Source: Sorangium aterium
Lineage (GTDB): Bacteria > Myxococcota_A > Polyangia > Polyangiales > Polyangiaceae
Direction of reading: 5' to 3'
Length of the DNA: 64,000 nt
Assembly: GCF_028368935.1 (NCBI RefSeq)
Contig: NZ_JAQNDK010000001.1
Coordinates: 2,480,001-2,544,000, forward strand
The notes under the pieces were generated by a model. It saw only the letters and a list, made by a program, of their open reading frames with translations, had not been told where the DNA came from and did not search any database. Positions 10,114-18,999 of this stretch are shown here, piece after piece. The stretch's first letter is position 1. Each line of letters starts with the position of its first letter. A program made the position numbers and the translations under genes.

Positions 10114-10202
10114 GGAGCTCCGTCGCCGCCTGATCCTCACGCAGGGCGCGGGCCAACGCCCCTGGACACGCCTCCGCCTCCTCCAAGCGAATGGCGCCAT
10201 GA

Positions 10203-10220
10203 GCAAGAATGTGTTCTTGC
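10203..10220. terminator. AT-rich inverted repeat, terminator or operator
   Basis: A perfect 7-bp stem (GCAAGAA / TTCTTGC) with a TGTG loop is followed by ATACATATTTT. It lies in an unusually AT-rich 150 bp between two plus-strand lipoprotein genes. It could end the upstream transcript or control the gene starting at 10360. Confidence 0.5.
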
Positions 10221-10359
10221 ATACATATTTTCGGAGAAAAGATTGGACGACGATTGAACAACCATGAACAAACGGTATATCGACGAACGCTCACAGGGCA
10301 TTCATGTGAGTCAAATTACAAATTACTTCGTCCGAAGACGACGTTCAGGAGATTCGACC

Positions 10360-11784
10360 GTGAAGCAAGAGCTCCTCCGTTCACCGCACGTGATGCTGGG
10401 CGCAGCGCTCCTCGTCTCGGCCCTGGGAGGGCTGGGCGCCTGTCAACGGACCGAGGAAGACGCCGCATCGGGGGCTCCAGGGGCCTCCGTGACGCCCGAT
10501 CGTTGCGTCTATACGAGCGCCTTCAGCCAGGCCGAGGAGTGCCGCGAGTACACAGGCGCAGGCTGGACCGCAGAGGCCGCGGAGGCCGACTGCAAGGCGC
10601 TCCAGGGCTCCGCCTTCACCAGGGCCGAGCGCTGCGCGTATCCGGAGACGCTCGGCCGATGCGTGCTCGGCGGCGGGACCGACGACGAGGTCAGCCTCGT
10701 CCTCCCCGGCGGCGACACGAGCCAGTGCGCCTCGACCCAGCGCGGCTGCGAGATGTTCGGCGGCGGCCGGTTCGAGCCCGACGCCTGCGAGGGCGCGGCC
10801 GAGGAGCCGGGCGGCGGCGTCGGCACGGGCGGCGCCGTCTTCCAGTGGCCCGCGCAGGTCTGCGTCGACCCGCAGGCCGGCGAGCCGGCAGGGCAGAGCG
10901 ACGGGAAGGTCTGCACGTTCGGCGCGATCTCGGGCTGCACCGAGCCCGGCCGCCTGTTCACCGACTATGCGTCGTGCGAGCCGGTCCTCACGCAGCGCCC
11001 GTACTGGCCCGCGCCTCCCTCCGATTACAGGACCTCGAGCGACGATCCACGCCTCTCGGATCCGCAATGGCTCGGCGAGCTCGCCTGGGTCACGGAGCAG
11101 ACCGAGGCGTGCGGGTGCGTGTGCTGTCACTCGGAGAAGGCCGCGCCGGCCACCGGGCCGTCGAACTGGTACATCGAGGCCGGACCGGTCTGGACCGACA
11201 GCTTCTATCCGACGGGCCTCGCGCTGGCCGCCGGCTGGGTCTCCTCGGCGGCGCTCGGCGCGTATCCGCCGGACCAGAACAACGGCTTCTCCCGTGACGT
11301 CAGCGGCCTGCCCTCCACGGACCCGGCGCGCATGGTCGCGTTCTTCGAGGGCGAGCTCCTGCGCCGCGGATACACGAAGGAGGATTTCGCGGACGAGCCC
11401 CCGTTCGGCGGGCCGCTCCATGAACAGAGCCTCTACGTGGCCGGCGACTGCGCGGCGGGGGAAGGCGTGGACGCCGCAGGCAAGATCACCTGGACCGGCG
11501 GCGACGCCCGCTACGTTTACGTCCTGTCGGCGGACGCCGAGAACCCGGGCGCTCCGCCGAACCTCGACCTGCCCGAGGGGACGATCTGGCGGCTCGACGT
11601 GCCCTCGAGCGCCGAGCCCGTCAAGAGCGGTATCATCTACGGCGAGGTCCCGCCGAGCACGAAGCAGGGCTATCCGGCCGCGGGGAGCCCCGAGGAGCTC
11701 GTCCCGGGCACGAAATACTACCTGTACGTCTGGGAAGACGTCGGTATCCCGATCACGCGGTGTCTGTTCGAGGTTTCGCCCTGA
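10360..11784 (+). CDS. Cys-rich lipoprotein of unknown function
   Basis: A 474-residue exported lipoprotein I do not recognise. The GTG at 10360 is supported by AGGAG at 10347-10351 and opens a clean signal peptide ending LGGLGACQ (lipobox). The mature part has many cysteines, notably a CGCVCCHSEK cluster in the middle that resembles a metal- or heme-like CxxCH environment but lacks the exact spacing. A C-terminal region (YVYVLSADAENPG, TKYYLYVWEDVG) reads like a beta-sandwich. No catalytic motif is evident. It stands alone, followed by the hexanucleotide hairpin array. Confidence 0.75.
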   Translation: MKQELLRSPHVMLGAALLVSALGGLGACQRTEEDAASGAPGASVTPDRCVYTSAFSQAEECREYTGAGWTAEAAEADCKALQGSAFTRAERCAYPETLGRCVLGGGTDDEVSLVLPGGDTSQCASTQRGCEMFGGGRFEPDACEGAAEEPGGGVGTGGAVFQWPAQVCVDPQAGEPAGQSDGKVCTFGAISGCTEPGRLFTDYASCEPVLTQRPYWPAPPSDYRTSSDDPRLSDPQWLGELAWVTEQTEACGCVCCHSEKAAPATGPSNWYIEAGPVWTDSFYPTGLALAAGWVSSAALGAYPPDQNNGFSRDVSGLPSTDPARMVAFFEGELLRRGYTKEDFADEPPFGGPLHEQSLYVAGDCAAGEGVDAAGKITWTGGDARYVYVLSADAENPGAPPNLDLPEGTIWRLDVPSSAEPVKSGIIYGEVPPSTKQGYPAAGSPEELVPGTKYYLYVWEDVGIPITRCLFEVSP

Positions 11785-11842
11785 GAGGGAGCTCCACGGC
11801 GGAGCTCCCTCCACCCCACCATCGGTCATCAACGTGAACGTG

Positions 11843-12009
<167 letters not shown>

Positions 12010-12079
12010 GGATGTAGGAGAATGCGACGCGAAGCCTGATGAACGCTTATGGGCCCCTCCCTCGGGCGTTTAGCCGGCG

Positions 12080-13831
12080 TCAGTCCGCTGCTTTACCGCC
12101 AGCGCCGCCAGCACCCCCGTCGCCGCCACCCGCTCCGACAGGCGCTTCGCCGCCGCCCGCTCCGCCGCCCGCTCCGACGGGCGTTTCGCCGCCGCCCGCT
12201 CCGACGCCCGCTCCGACGCCGCCGCCGCACTCCTTGGGATAGGCGCAGTAGCCGCCGCAATCGACCAGGGGAGGAACGCAGATGCCGCAGTCCTGGGGAA
12301 AGCCGCAGTAGCCGCCGCAATCGATCTGGGGAGGCATGCAGAGCTGCGGCTGCTCGCGGTTCCTCTCCAGCTCCACCGGCAGGACCTCGATCTGCTGGGT
12401 GAGCCAGGCGTCCAGCTCCTTGTATCGCTGCTCGTCGCCCGGCCGGAGCATGCCCTCGTCCGACAGCTGCTCGTAGATACCCTTCAGCACCGCGTTCGGG
12501 TCCAGCGCGGTGAACTCCTCGATCACCTGCTCGCACGCCGCGATCGTGTCGGCCCAGCAGCCCGGCTCGCTCTGGCACCCGCGCGCCAGCGTGTTCATGC
12601 CGGCCAGCGGGACCACCGGATACCAGCTCTGCCCCAGGCTGATGTCGACCGAGTACGGCAGGTACTGGAACAGACCATCGGCCCGCTCGACCAGCACGAC
12701 GTTGTTGCTGTTGTGGAGCGCGTCGTCGCCGGTGGCGAGCACCCACGACAGGCACTGGAACCGATGGAACGCCGGCCAGTCGATCCAGCCCGCGAGCGCG
12801 GCCTTGAAGCCCTCGCCAGGCGGCGTCTCGGCGATCGCCTCTTCGAGCTCCTTCGCGCGGGTGTTGTCACACTCCTTGAGCTGACAGTTCTCCGGCTCGT
12901 CGAAGGCGCTCCCGCCGAACGGCACCACGTCGACCGGGAGCGGGATCCCGCCGCCTCCCGGAATGTTGCCGGCGAAGTCTCCGGCGAACTCCCAGATGTT
13001 GGCGCAGCCGCCGCCGAACTTGCCCTCGAGGCGGGTGCAGAACGCCTTCTTGTAGCGCTCGACCACGATGTAGGGGATGGACACCTCCTCGCCCCAGACG
13101 TTGCTCGACAGCCAGGCGTAGTTGGTCAGGGGGGCCGGATAATCGAGGCGAGCATAGAGATCGAGCGTGAGGCGCTCGCGGAAGATGCTGCCGACCTGGC
13201 CGTTGTTGAAGCGCACGTGCTCGAAGCCGCCGAGCCGTTGCTTCTCGACGAACTCGTCGGCGTCGACGTTGAGGTTGGGGATGGTTCGCTTCGTCCAGGG
13301 CCGCTGCGTCGACTGGCCGGCGATCCCCACCTGGACCTTGCCGTAGTCGGCCGTCTTGCCCTTGGCGCCGGCCGTCGTCACCCACAGGTGATCCACGAAG
13401 GTCGCGTCCTCCCCTGTCGGGGAGTAGATATCTCCGAACATATCCCTCTTGATGGGGCCCCCGATGCCGCCGAGCCCTTCGTTCATGAGCTCGAGCTGCT
13501 CCTCCGAGACGGCGAACCAGTAGCGGTTGCCGATGGTGCCGAAGAGGTCGAGCTCATGCTCGGCCACCTCGGTGTCCACGACAGGCGCTCCCGGGTACTC
13601 CTGGGGTGCGCCGCCGGCGCCGCCGGCGCCCCCGACACCTACGGCACCTCCGGCGCCCCCCGCGCCGCCCTCCCCGTTCGTGTAGTAGTAGTTGTAGATG
13701 TTGTCCGGCTTGTCAGCGCACCCCGCCGCGACGACGACAGACGGGAGGGCAAGCAGGGCGAGCAGCGAGATGGCTCGCGTGCGAGACGACCATGATCGAG
13801 CAGAGGAAGACGACGGCAGCTGATTGGACAT
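12080..13831 (-). CDS. CotH-like lipoprotein
   Basis: A 583-residue exported lipoprotein whose core resembles the CotH protein-kinase-like family (spore-coat CotH and secreted bacterial relatives). The clearest motif is GDDALHNSNNVVLV, matching the conserved His...Asn-Asn nucleotide/metal site, with YLPYSVDISLGQ after it. The start at ATG 13831 gives a signal peptide with lipobox VVAAGC. A Gly/Ala-rich linker follows the lipobox. The C-terminus has two CGGYC-type cysteine repeats and then a long Gly/Ala/Val tail. Protein phosphorylation or another surface role is inferred only from the family. Confidence 0.8.
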   Translation of the reverse strand: MSNQLPSSSSARSWSSRTRAISLLALLALPSVVVAAGCADKPDNIYNYYYTNGEGGAGGAGGAVGVGGAGGAGGAPQEYPGAPVVDTEVAEHELDLFGTIGNRYWFAVSEEQLELMNEGLGGIGGPIKRDMFGDIYSPTGEDATFVDHLWVTTAGAKGKTADYGKVQVGIAGQSTQRPWTKRTIPNLNVDADEFVEKQRLGGFEHVRFNNGQVGSIFRERLTLDLYARLDYPAPLTNYAWLSSNVWGEEVSIPYIVVERYKKAFCTRLEGKFGGGCANIWEFAGDFAGNIPGGGGIPLPVDVVPFGGSAFDEPENCQLKECDNTRAKELEEAIAETPPGEGFKAALAGWIDWPAFHRFQCLSWVLATGDDALHNSNNVVLVERADGLFQYLPYSVDISLGQSWYPVVPLAGMNTLARGCQSEPGCWADTIAACEQVIEEFTALDPNAVLKGIYEQLSDEGMLRPGDEQRYKELDAWLTQQIEVLPVELERNREQPQLCMPPQIDCGGYCGFPQDCGICVPPLVDCGGYCAYPKECGGGVGAGVGAGGGETPVGAGGGAGGGEAPVGAGGGDGGAGGAGGKAAD

Positions 13832-14004
13832 GAAGCGCAACCTTTCCGCTTCACGCCCAGTGCAAATAACGTACCGTTTATGGCGGAATTCTGACGCGTC
13901 GGTGTCGGTGCCCTGGAGACAGGTCGAGCCTGCGGATCCGGCGAGTTTGTTGAGGAGCTCGAGCCGTCCGTCCCGCGGGGCGTGGGTGCGCCGCCGGAGC
14001 CCCC

Positions 14005-14166
14005 TCATGACACGAGGGTCAGAGCCTGGCACACCTGTCGAGGAGCTTCGTCCTTGTGTGCCAACGCCGCGACGCGGCGTCGATCCATCGGGTCGCGGAT
14101 CGCCCCGGGCTCCCGGCGTGCGCCGTCGATCGCTCCGCGGAGGTTTGCGAAGGGCTCGTAGCTCAC
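14005..14166 (-). CDS. Small ORF coupled to upstream small ORF, possible 3' half of a frameshifted gene
   Basis: A 53-residue frame starting at GTG 14166, overlapping the stop of the upstream ORF as GTGA. The sequence (VSYEPFANLRGAIDGARREP onward) has balanced composition and reads like real protein. It is either a translationally coupled small gene or the continuation of the preceding frame after a one-base shift. No family was recognised. Confidence 0.35.
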   Translation of the reverse strand: MSYEPFANLRGAIDGARREPGAIRDPMDRRRVAALAHKDEAPRQVCQALTLVS

Positions 14167-14390
14167 CGGCTCCGGATCTCCCACCAGACCCACTCCTCGT
14201 CCGCCAGCGCTGGCGGGCGTAGCGCTTCCGCCGCCCGCGCGAAGAGCCGGAAGCTGTCGATGGGGGCCGACGACGCTGGCGGCAACGCCGAGGTTGGCAG
14301 CGTGGCGTCGATGGTGAGCCTCCCCTCGCCGCCTTTCACCGCTGCCTTCGCGCCTTCGACAAGGCGTCCCTTCCCGCCCTCGCCGATCAC
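14163..14390 (-). CDS. Small hypothetical protein
   Basis: A 75-residue ORF ending ALADEEWVWWEIRSR just where the next frame (14166 to 14005) starts. Its N-terminus is Gly/Lys-rich and the second half is more typical of a folded protein. Read through a single frame correction, the pair would give one protein of about 128 residues. It sits between the CotH-like gene and the DUF6368-like gene at the left edge of the accessory patch. No function can be assigned, and it may be a gene remnant. Confidence 0.35.
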   Translation of the reverse strand: MIGEGGKGRLVEGAKAAVKGGEGRLTIDATLPTSALPPASSAPIDSFRLFARAAEALRPPALADEEWVWWEIRSR

Positions 14391-14488
14391 CCCGAGAGGC
14401 GGCCGTGATCCAGCCGGAAGAAGCTTCGAAGCTCGGCGGCTGCGAGGCCTTGGTGGACTGCCATGATTCGAAAGCGTACGCTCCCGGA

Positions 14489-14992
14489 ATGGCGGGGCCA
14501 GTGGCGTCCGTTTTGCTGCCCGCGAAGATGAGCGTTGAGCGAGTCGCCGCGCTTCGAAGTGGAATCTCGCGCATTGCCAACGACGTCCGTGGGGATGACT
14601 TCTGGCTCGACCAACGCCCGTTCATTCTGACCGTTGGGCCCGAATACCCTGAGGCGATATCCGAGATCCTCGAGGCGTGCCTCCCGGAGGTGCTCGGATG
14701 GTCGCCAGAAGACGTCGTTTCATTCGCTGCGATGTGCAACGACGACGAAGATCATCGGTTGCTCGCCAGGCTGTGCATCGACCTGGCCGAGGCGGAAGGT
14801 GGAGTCATCGACTTCTGCGGGCAGCTGGCGATCGGTCCACCGCTGGACGGCCTTCGAGACGACAAGCCCGTCAGGGTCGAGAATCCAGGTGGGGTCACGG
14901 GCGTGCTGTTCGCAACGATGCGCTCCCACTACGGAGACGTGGCGTTCGCGCGCTCCTGGCTAGGGCACGCGAGCTTCCGCATGGTGAAGTAG
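14489..14992 (+). CDS. DUF6368-like protein
   Basis: A 167-residue cytoplasmic protein that I match from memory to the DUF6368 family. The family pattern is a start close to GPVASVLLP, a middle IDFCGQL segment, and a C-terminal WLGHASFRMVK block. The ATG at 14489 is chosen because similarity starts there; the frame is open 28 codons further upstream without a better ribosome binding site. Members tend to occur beside polymorphic-toxin or immunity-type genes, but no toxin is present here. It converges with the HAD gene, the stops being 10 bp apart. Confidence 0.6.
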   Translation: MAGPVASVLLPAKMSVERVAALRSGISRIANDVRGDDFWLDQRPFILTVGPEYPEAISEILEACLPEVLGWSPEDVVSFAAMCNDDEDHRLLARLCIDLAEAEGGVIDFCGQLAIGPPLDGLRDDKPVRVENPGGVTGVLFATMRSHYGDVAFARSWLGHASFRMVK

Positions 14993-15001
14993 ATGGAAGC
15001 G

Positions 15002-15658
15002 TCAAGCATGACTCTGGATGAACGCGGCGATCTCGGGGAGGCTCTCGGTGCAGAGCCATACGCGCGGCGAGGGTGATGCTGCCTTCAGGATGGCCCGCAT
15101 GCCGAGCTGAAGGGACGGCTCGATGTCCGCCTGGAGGTCGTCGCCCACGAACACCGCCTGACGCGGCGGGACTCCAAGTTGCGACAGGCAGGCAAGGAAG
15201 ATCTTCGGATCAGGCTTCTTGCTCCCGAACGCGCCCGAGGTCACGACCGCGTCGAGATACGGCGACAACCCCATCCCCTCGATCTTGCTACGCTGGAAGG
15301 CGTCCCGCCCGTTGGTGACAACCCCGACCTTGAGCCCCTTGCCCCTGCACACCCCCAACAGGTCGACAGCTCCGGGGAACGCCACCGCCAGCTTTCCGAG
15401 GTTCTCGTCGAAGTCTTCGAGCAACGACGCTTGGAAGCTCCGCGGAAGACCGAACAACTGCGCCAGCCGCGAGAAGACCTCCGTCTTCTCGATCCGGAGA
15501 TTGTTGAGCTCCACGAACGACGACTGCCACGTCTCGTAGGCGATGTGGCGGGAGGCAAGATCGGCGCTCGAGTACTGGCGGGCCGCAACGGCGCGAAGAG
15601 TCGCCGTCTTGTCGTGCAGCGTACCGTCGAGGTCGAAGAGGATGGCTCGAAGGGTCAT
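15002..15658 (-). CDS. HAD-superfamily hydrolase
   Basis: A 218-residue cytoplasmic phosphatase-type HAD protein. Motif I is ILFDLDGTLHDK near the N-terminus (nucleophile and acid/base aspartates), motif II is VVTNGRD, motif III lies around GAFGSKKPDPKIF (lysine), and motif IV is VFVGDDLQADI. The cap is the helical C1 type, between motifs I and II, as in phosphoglycolate-phosphatase-like enzymes. The start at ATG 15658 places motif I four residues in. Substrate unknown. It converges with the DUF6368-like gene, and upstream lies a methyltransferase in the same direction. Confidence 0.85.
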   Translation of the reverse strand: MTLRAILFDLDGTLHDKTATLRAVAARQYSSADLASRHIAYETWQSSFVELNNLRIEKTEVFSRLAQLFGLPRSFQASLLEDFDENLGKLAVAFPGAVDLLGVCRGKGLKVGVVTNGRDAFQRSKIEGMGLSPYLDAVVTSGAFGSKKPDPKIFLACLSQLGVPPRQAVFVGDDLQADIEPSLQLGMRAILKAASPSPRVWLCTESLPEIAAFIQSHA

Positions 15659-15802
15659 GCGATGCCTGACATACCGGGCTTCTGCTGCGGCGCCCGGACC
15701 ATAGCGAAGGGGCAGACCTGACCAATGACCGGCGTCGAGCCGCATGGCCCCAGGCGCAGCGAGGGCCAGGTCAGCTTCACGAGTCGAGCTGGACCGCTTG
15801 AT

Positions 15803-16660
15803 TCAGGTCGTCGCCACCAGCAGCTCCTCTGAGTTGTTCGGCGGACGAAGGCCATCCGTCCTGCCCGCGAAGTAGCGTTCGGCGAGCGCAGCGGCCGATA
15901 CATGCTGGACCTCCCTGAAGCCGGCATCTCGGGCCAGCGCCAGCATCTCCGACGGCGTGAAGAAGCTGATGAAGGGCGTGCCGTTGGCCCTGGCCCCCGC
16001 TGCCGCTCGCTCGATCCCGGGGCGCACCTCCGGGTCCGCCAGCTCGATCGGGAGCATGAACGACATGGCGAGCGTGGAGCCCGGAGCGAGCGCCGCGACC
16101 TGGCGCAGCGTCGCCGCGATCGCGTCCCTGGTCAGGTACATGCTGACACCGGTGGACGCCACCACAGCCGGCCGCCCCGAGTCGAAGCCGGACGCGGCCA
16201 GCCGCTCCCACCACGCATCGCCCGCCTCGAAGTCGACCGGCACGAGCCGCAGGAACGATGGAACGCCGAGGCCGAGGTCGATGAGGCGCTGGCGCTTCCA
16301 TGCCTGGGGGCTGGGCCGATCGATCTCGAACACGACCAGGCGGGCGGCGAGCTCCGGCCGACGCTGGGCGAAGGTGTCCAGGCCCGCTCCGAGGATGACG
16401 TACTGCCCGACGCCACGGGCAGCCTGCTCCGCGACGAGATCCTCGACGAAGCGGGCGCGGGCCAGGATAGATGCGCGGAAGGGCCGCGTGAACGGGCTCA
16501 TGTCCGGACGGCTGCGCCATCCGTCGTCGGGAGCCGCCAGCTTCAAGCCAACGTCGTCTTCGAACACGTGCGGCGGCGCATCGGCTTCCACGTGCAGCGC
16601 ACGCCACAAGGCGACCCGAACCGCCGTGTCGTCCGCCGCGGCAACTTGTCTATCTTGCAT
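15803..16660 (-). CDS. Class I SAM-dependent methyltransferase, LCMT-like
   Basis: A 285-residue cytoplasmic methyltransferase of the leucine-carboxyl-methyltransferase-like branch, common in actinobacteria and myxobacteria. The SAM-binding motif is QYVILGAGLDTFAQR, followed by the acidic strand VVFEIDRPSPQAWK and the ASTGVSMYL segment that replaces motif IV. N-terminal DMSPFTRPFRASILARARF is the usual substrate-side helix. Substrate unknown; such proteins are often linked to secondary metabolism but no cluster is adjacent. Start ATG 16660 gives the normal family length. Confidence 0.85.
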   Translation of the reverse strand: MQDRQVAAADDTAVRVALWRALHVEADAPPHVFEDDVGLKLAAPDDGWRSRPDMSPFTRPFRASILARARFVEDLVAEQAARGVGQYVILGAGLDTFAQRRPELAARLVVFEIDRPSPQAWKRQRLIDLGLGVPSFLRLVPVDFEAGDAWWERLAASGFDSGRPAVVASTGVSMYLTRDAIAATLRQVAALAPGSTLAMSFMLPIELADPEVRPGIERAAAGARANGTPFISFFTPSEMLALARDAGFREVQHVSAAALAERYFAGRTDGLRPPNNSEELLVATT

Positions 16661-16806
16661 GACGTTCTCTCCTATGCTCCTCCTTCGCTCACGGTACGCA
16701 GATCCTTGCCGCCGCGCAACGCCCCCCGCCCGGCCCGCCCAGCGTGCGGGCCTGACGCGGACGGGCGGAGCTCGACCATCGGCAGCAGCCGTGAGTCAGG
16801 CTCAGC

Positions 16807-17577
16807 CTATTCCTTCCCGAGCAGCAGATCGATCACCCAGCAGCCGCGGACGTGCGGCCCGCGGCCGCGGCAGTGGGCCAGCACGTCGGCGTCGTCGCAC
16901 CTGGCCTCCAGCAGGGCGTTCGCCAGGATCGACATCGACCCGAACACTCGGCTTTCGTACATCTGCCGGGCCAACCCGACGGCCGTCGAGGTCCGCCAAC
17001 CCGGGTCGAATGCCACCACGCGGAACGGGTTGCCAAAGATGTCGCGGAGTACGTCGGCCTGCGCGTGCTCTTCAGCGGCACTGCTGGCGAGGAATGAAGC
17101 ATCCCCAGGCGCGGCGCCTGGATTGGCCATGGCAGCAGCTGCCAGATGAGCGTTGGACGAGGCGTAATACGCGCCCTTCGGAGCCTGTGGCTGAACCACC
17201 TGGAAGCTCAGGGCCAGCGCGTCGTGCGTCGGCTGGAGCGAGATACGCTCGGCCCCACCGGACGCCCGCCACCTACCCTCCAGGGAGTCGAGCGCCTGCC
17301 GGACCAGCGCCTCGGCCGCCTGAAGTTCTTCCAGCGTGGCCAGGCCATCGGCGTGACGGCTCGCTGCTTCCACCGCCGCTTCCGCGAGCTCATCGGGGAG
17401 CAGGGCGCGCACGCGGTAATAACATTCACAGGCGAACAGCCGCAGCTTGCGGTCACTCCCCCTGCACGCCAAAAACGTCTTGATGTCCGTAACCCGCACC
17501 TCATTCGGCCCGAGTCCGAGCAGGAAGCGGAGCATGGGTTTGGTCCGATCACACACCAGCCATTCCGTCTCGTTCAT
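16807..17577 (-). CDS. Conserved hypothetical protein of a family I associate with planctomycetes
   Basis: A 256-residue protein. I recognise the N-terminal motif NETEWLVCDRTKPMLRFL and the block RKLRLFACECYYRVRALLPD, and the C-terminal signature AHCRGRGPHVRGCWVIDLLL. To my memory this architecture belongs to a paralogous family abundant in planctomycetes, often annotated only as hypothetical. The start is ATG 17577, preceded by GGAGG seven bases upstream; a start at 17598 is less likely. No catalytic residue is known. Its presence here suggests transfer from, or sharing with, planctomycete-like neighbours. Confidence 0.65.
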   Translation of the reverse strand: MNETEWLVCDRTKPMLRFLLGLGPNEVRVTDIKTFLACRGSDRKLRLFACECYYRVRALLPDELAEAAVEAASRHADGLATLEELQAAEALVRQALDSLEGRWRASGGAERISLQPTHDALALSFQVVQPQAPKGAYYASSNAHLAAAAMANPGAAPGDASFLASSAAEEHAQADVLRDIFGNPFRVVAFDPGWRTSTAVGLARQMYESRVFGSMSILANALLEARCDDADVLAHCRGRGPHVRGCWVIDLLLGKE

Positions 17578-17737
17578 CTGGCGACCTCCGGCCGGCATCT
17601 TTTCCGATGCGACGACGAGTATTTTTCGCGCTCCGCGGGCCTGACGGCTCGGCGTTCACTGGCGCCGGGCCGCAGTTCAGCGGCGGCTCAACAAGGTGTC
17701 GTGTGAATATCGTATTACCGCCCGCTGCAACTGCATG

Positions 17738-18379
17738 TTATCCGATGGTTGACCGCGGCGCTGGATGCCCTGTGGCCGCGAGCGCCGCAGCTGCCGCGAG
17801 CTTGTGGATGGCCTGCCAAGGTGGCCCGATCGATCGGCCCATCGCGTGCAGAAGATCGTTCAGGTCGTCGCGGGCGAGGGCCGTTGCAGCGTCGCGAAAC
17901 ACGCGCTCGCGGTCGTACCACTGCACGGACCAGCCGCGCGCCTCGGCCGCGGCCGCGAGCGCCTCGCGATACATCACGGAGTCGGCGAAGGTCTGCGCGC
18001 GATTGTCGGCGATGCGCTCCTCGGTCGTCGGCGGGAGCTCGGGGCACACGCGGATCGCGATGCTCGCGATCGGCAGGGCCACCGCCGCGGCCAGCGCCTC
18101 GAGGCCCTCGCGCGCGCCGCGCGCGGCGGACGCTCGCACGCGCTCGACGAGCGCCACGGCGTCGGCGAGCGAGAGCGCTCGCGCTCCCGGCGTGTTGAGG
18201 TAACGGCCCACCGCCCACGACCCTTCGTGGTGATGCGGGTGCGTCGGCAAGCCATCGGTGAGGTCGACGCGCCGGCGATCGAGGAGCTCGCCGCCGGGCG
18301 CGACGGTGACGAGCACCGCCGAGTTGCCGTGCTCGGCGACGCCGACGGTCGCGGTTCGCTGCGTTCGTCCTCTCGCCAC
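17738..18379 (-). CDS. Conserved hypothetical protein
   Basis: A 213-residue protein starting at GTG 18379 with GGAGG five bases upstream. The N-terminal strand pattern TVGVAEHGNSAVLVTVAP followed by GELLDRRRVDLT resembles the opening of RNase H-like/actin-like folds, where an acidic residue sits in the first strand. A histidine cluster (THPHHHEGSW) follows. The rest is helical. I do not recognise the family and assign no function. It is the gene downstream of alkB on the same strand, 95 bp away. Confidence 0.6.
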   Translation of the reverse strand: MARGRTQRTATVGVAEHGNSAVLVTVAPGGELLDRRRVDLTDGLPTHPHHHEGSWAVGRYLNTPGARALSLADAVALVERVRASAARGAREGLEALAAAVALPIASIAIRVCPELPPTTEERIADNRAQTFADSVMYREALAAAAEARGWSVQWYDRERVFRDAATALARDDLNDLLHAMGRSIGPPWQAIHKLAAAAALAATGHPAPRSTIG

Positions 18380-18474
18380 GTCTTCCTCCTCCGGGGGCGC
18401 GCCCCCGCGGCTGACGCCGTCGCTCCCTCTCGTCCGGGTAACGGCCGGGAGCTTACCAGCGAAGCGCGCCACGT

Positions 18475-18999
18475 TCACCGAGATAGGAATCGGAATGTGA
18501 GGCTGATGCGCGGGCCCGCGGCTTCGACGGCGAGGACCGCATGCTGCCACCCCTCCTGAACGCTGGCGCGCATGATCAGGAGCGAGCCGGGCGCCAGGGC
18601 GATGTCGTGCCTCTCGTCCCGGCGAAGGTTCCGGCGGAAGGTGAGGACGCGAGGCGCGCCGAGCGACAGGATCGAGGTCGTCGTTGCAGCGACGACACCG
18701 GCGCTGGAATCCGAGTGAAAGCCCATCTTCGCCGTCCCGTCGGCATAGAAGTTGGCGAGGCAGTTGTTGATCCGGTGCCCCACCACGCCGGCGAGGCGAG
18801 CCGCGAGCTCCTGCACGAAGGGCGGCATCTCGCAGTCCGGGTAGGTGATGCCTGAGTAGTTGTACGCCACCCCGCACGAGGCGGTTCGACGTGAATGCAT
18901 CCGGTCGTCCCACGAGAGATGCCGCTCCGCCATGTCGAACATGGCCGTTGGATTCGCGACGAATCCCTCCAGGTACTGAACGTCCAGGTCTTCCGGCAT
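18475..18999 (-). CDS. AlkB-like 2-oxoglutarate/Fe(II) dioxygenase
   Basis: A 174-residue AlkB-family enzyme, expected to demethylate alkylated nucleic-acid bases oxidatively. Iron ligands are visible as MGFHSDSSA (HxD) and GWQHAV (distal His). The 2-oxoglutarate-binding arginines lie in RISLTFRFLSR. The nucleotide-recognition lid includes NYSGITYPD and NNCLANFYADG. Length fits a compact bacterial AlkB. The start at ATG 18999 overlaps the open frame of the upstream pentapeptide gene (see that entry). The substrate could equally be RNA or protein. Confidence 0.85.
   Translation of the reverse strand: MPEDLDVQYLEGFVANPTAMFDMAERHLSWDDRMHSRRTASCGVAYNYSGITYPDCEMPPFVQELAARLAGVVGHRINNCLANFYADGTAKMGFHSDSSAGVVAATTTSILSLGAPRVLTFRRNLRRDERHDIALAPGSLLIMRASVQEGWQHAVLAVEAAGPRISLTFRFLSR

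Noticed and set aside
17690-17760. Second possible attC site
   Set aside because: A GCTCAAC box and a GTTATCC-like end exist, but the second box breaks the GTTRRRY rule and there is no internal symmetry.
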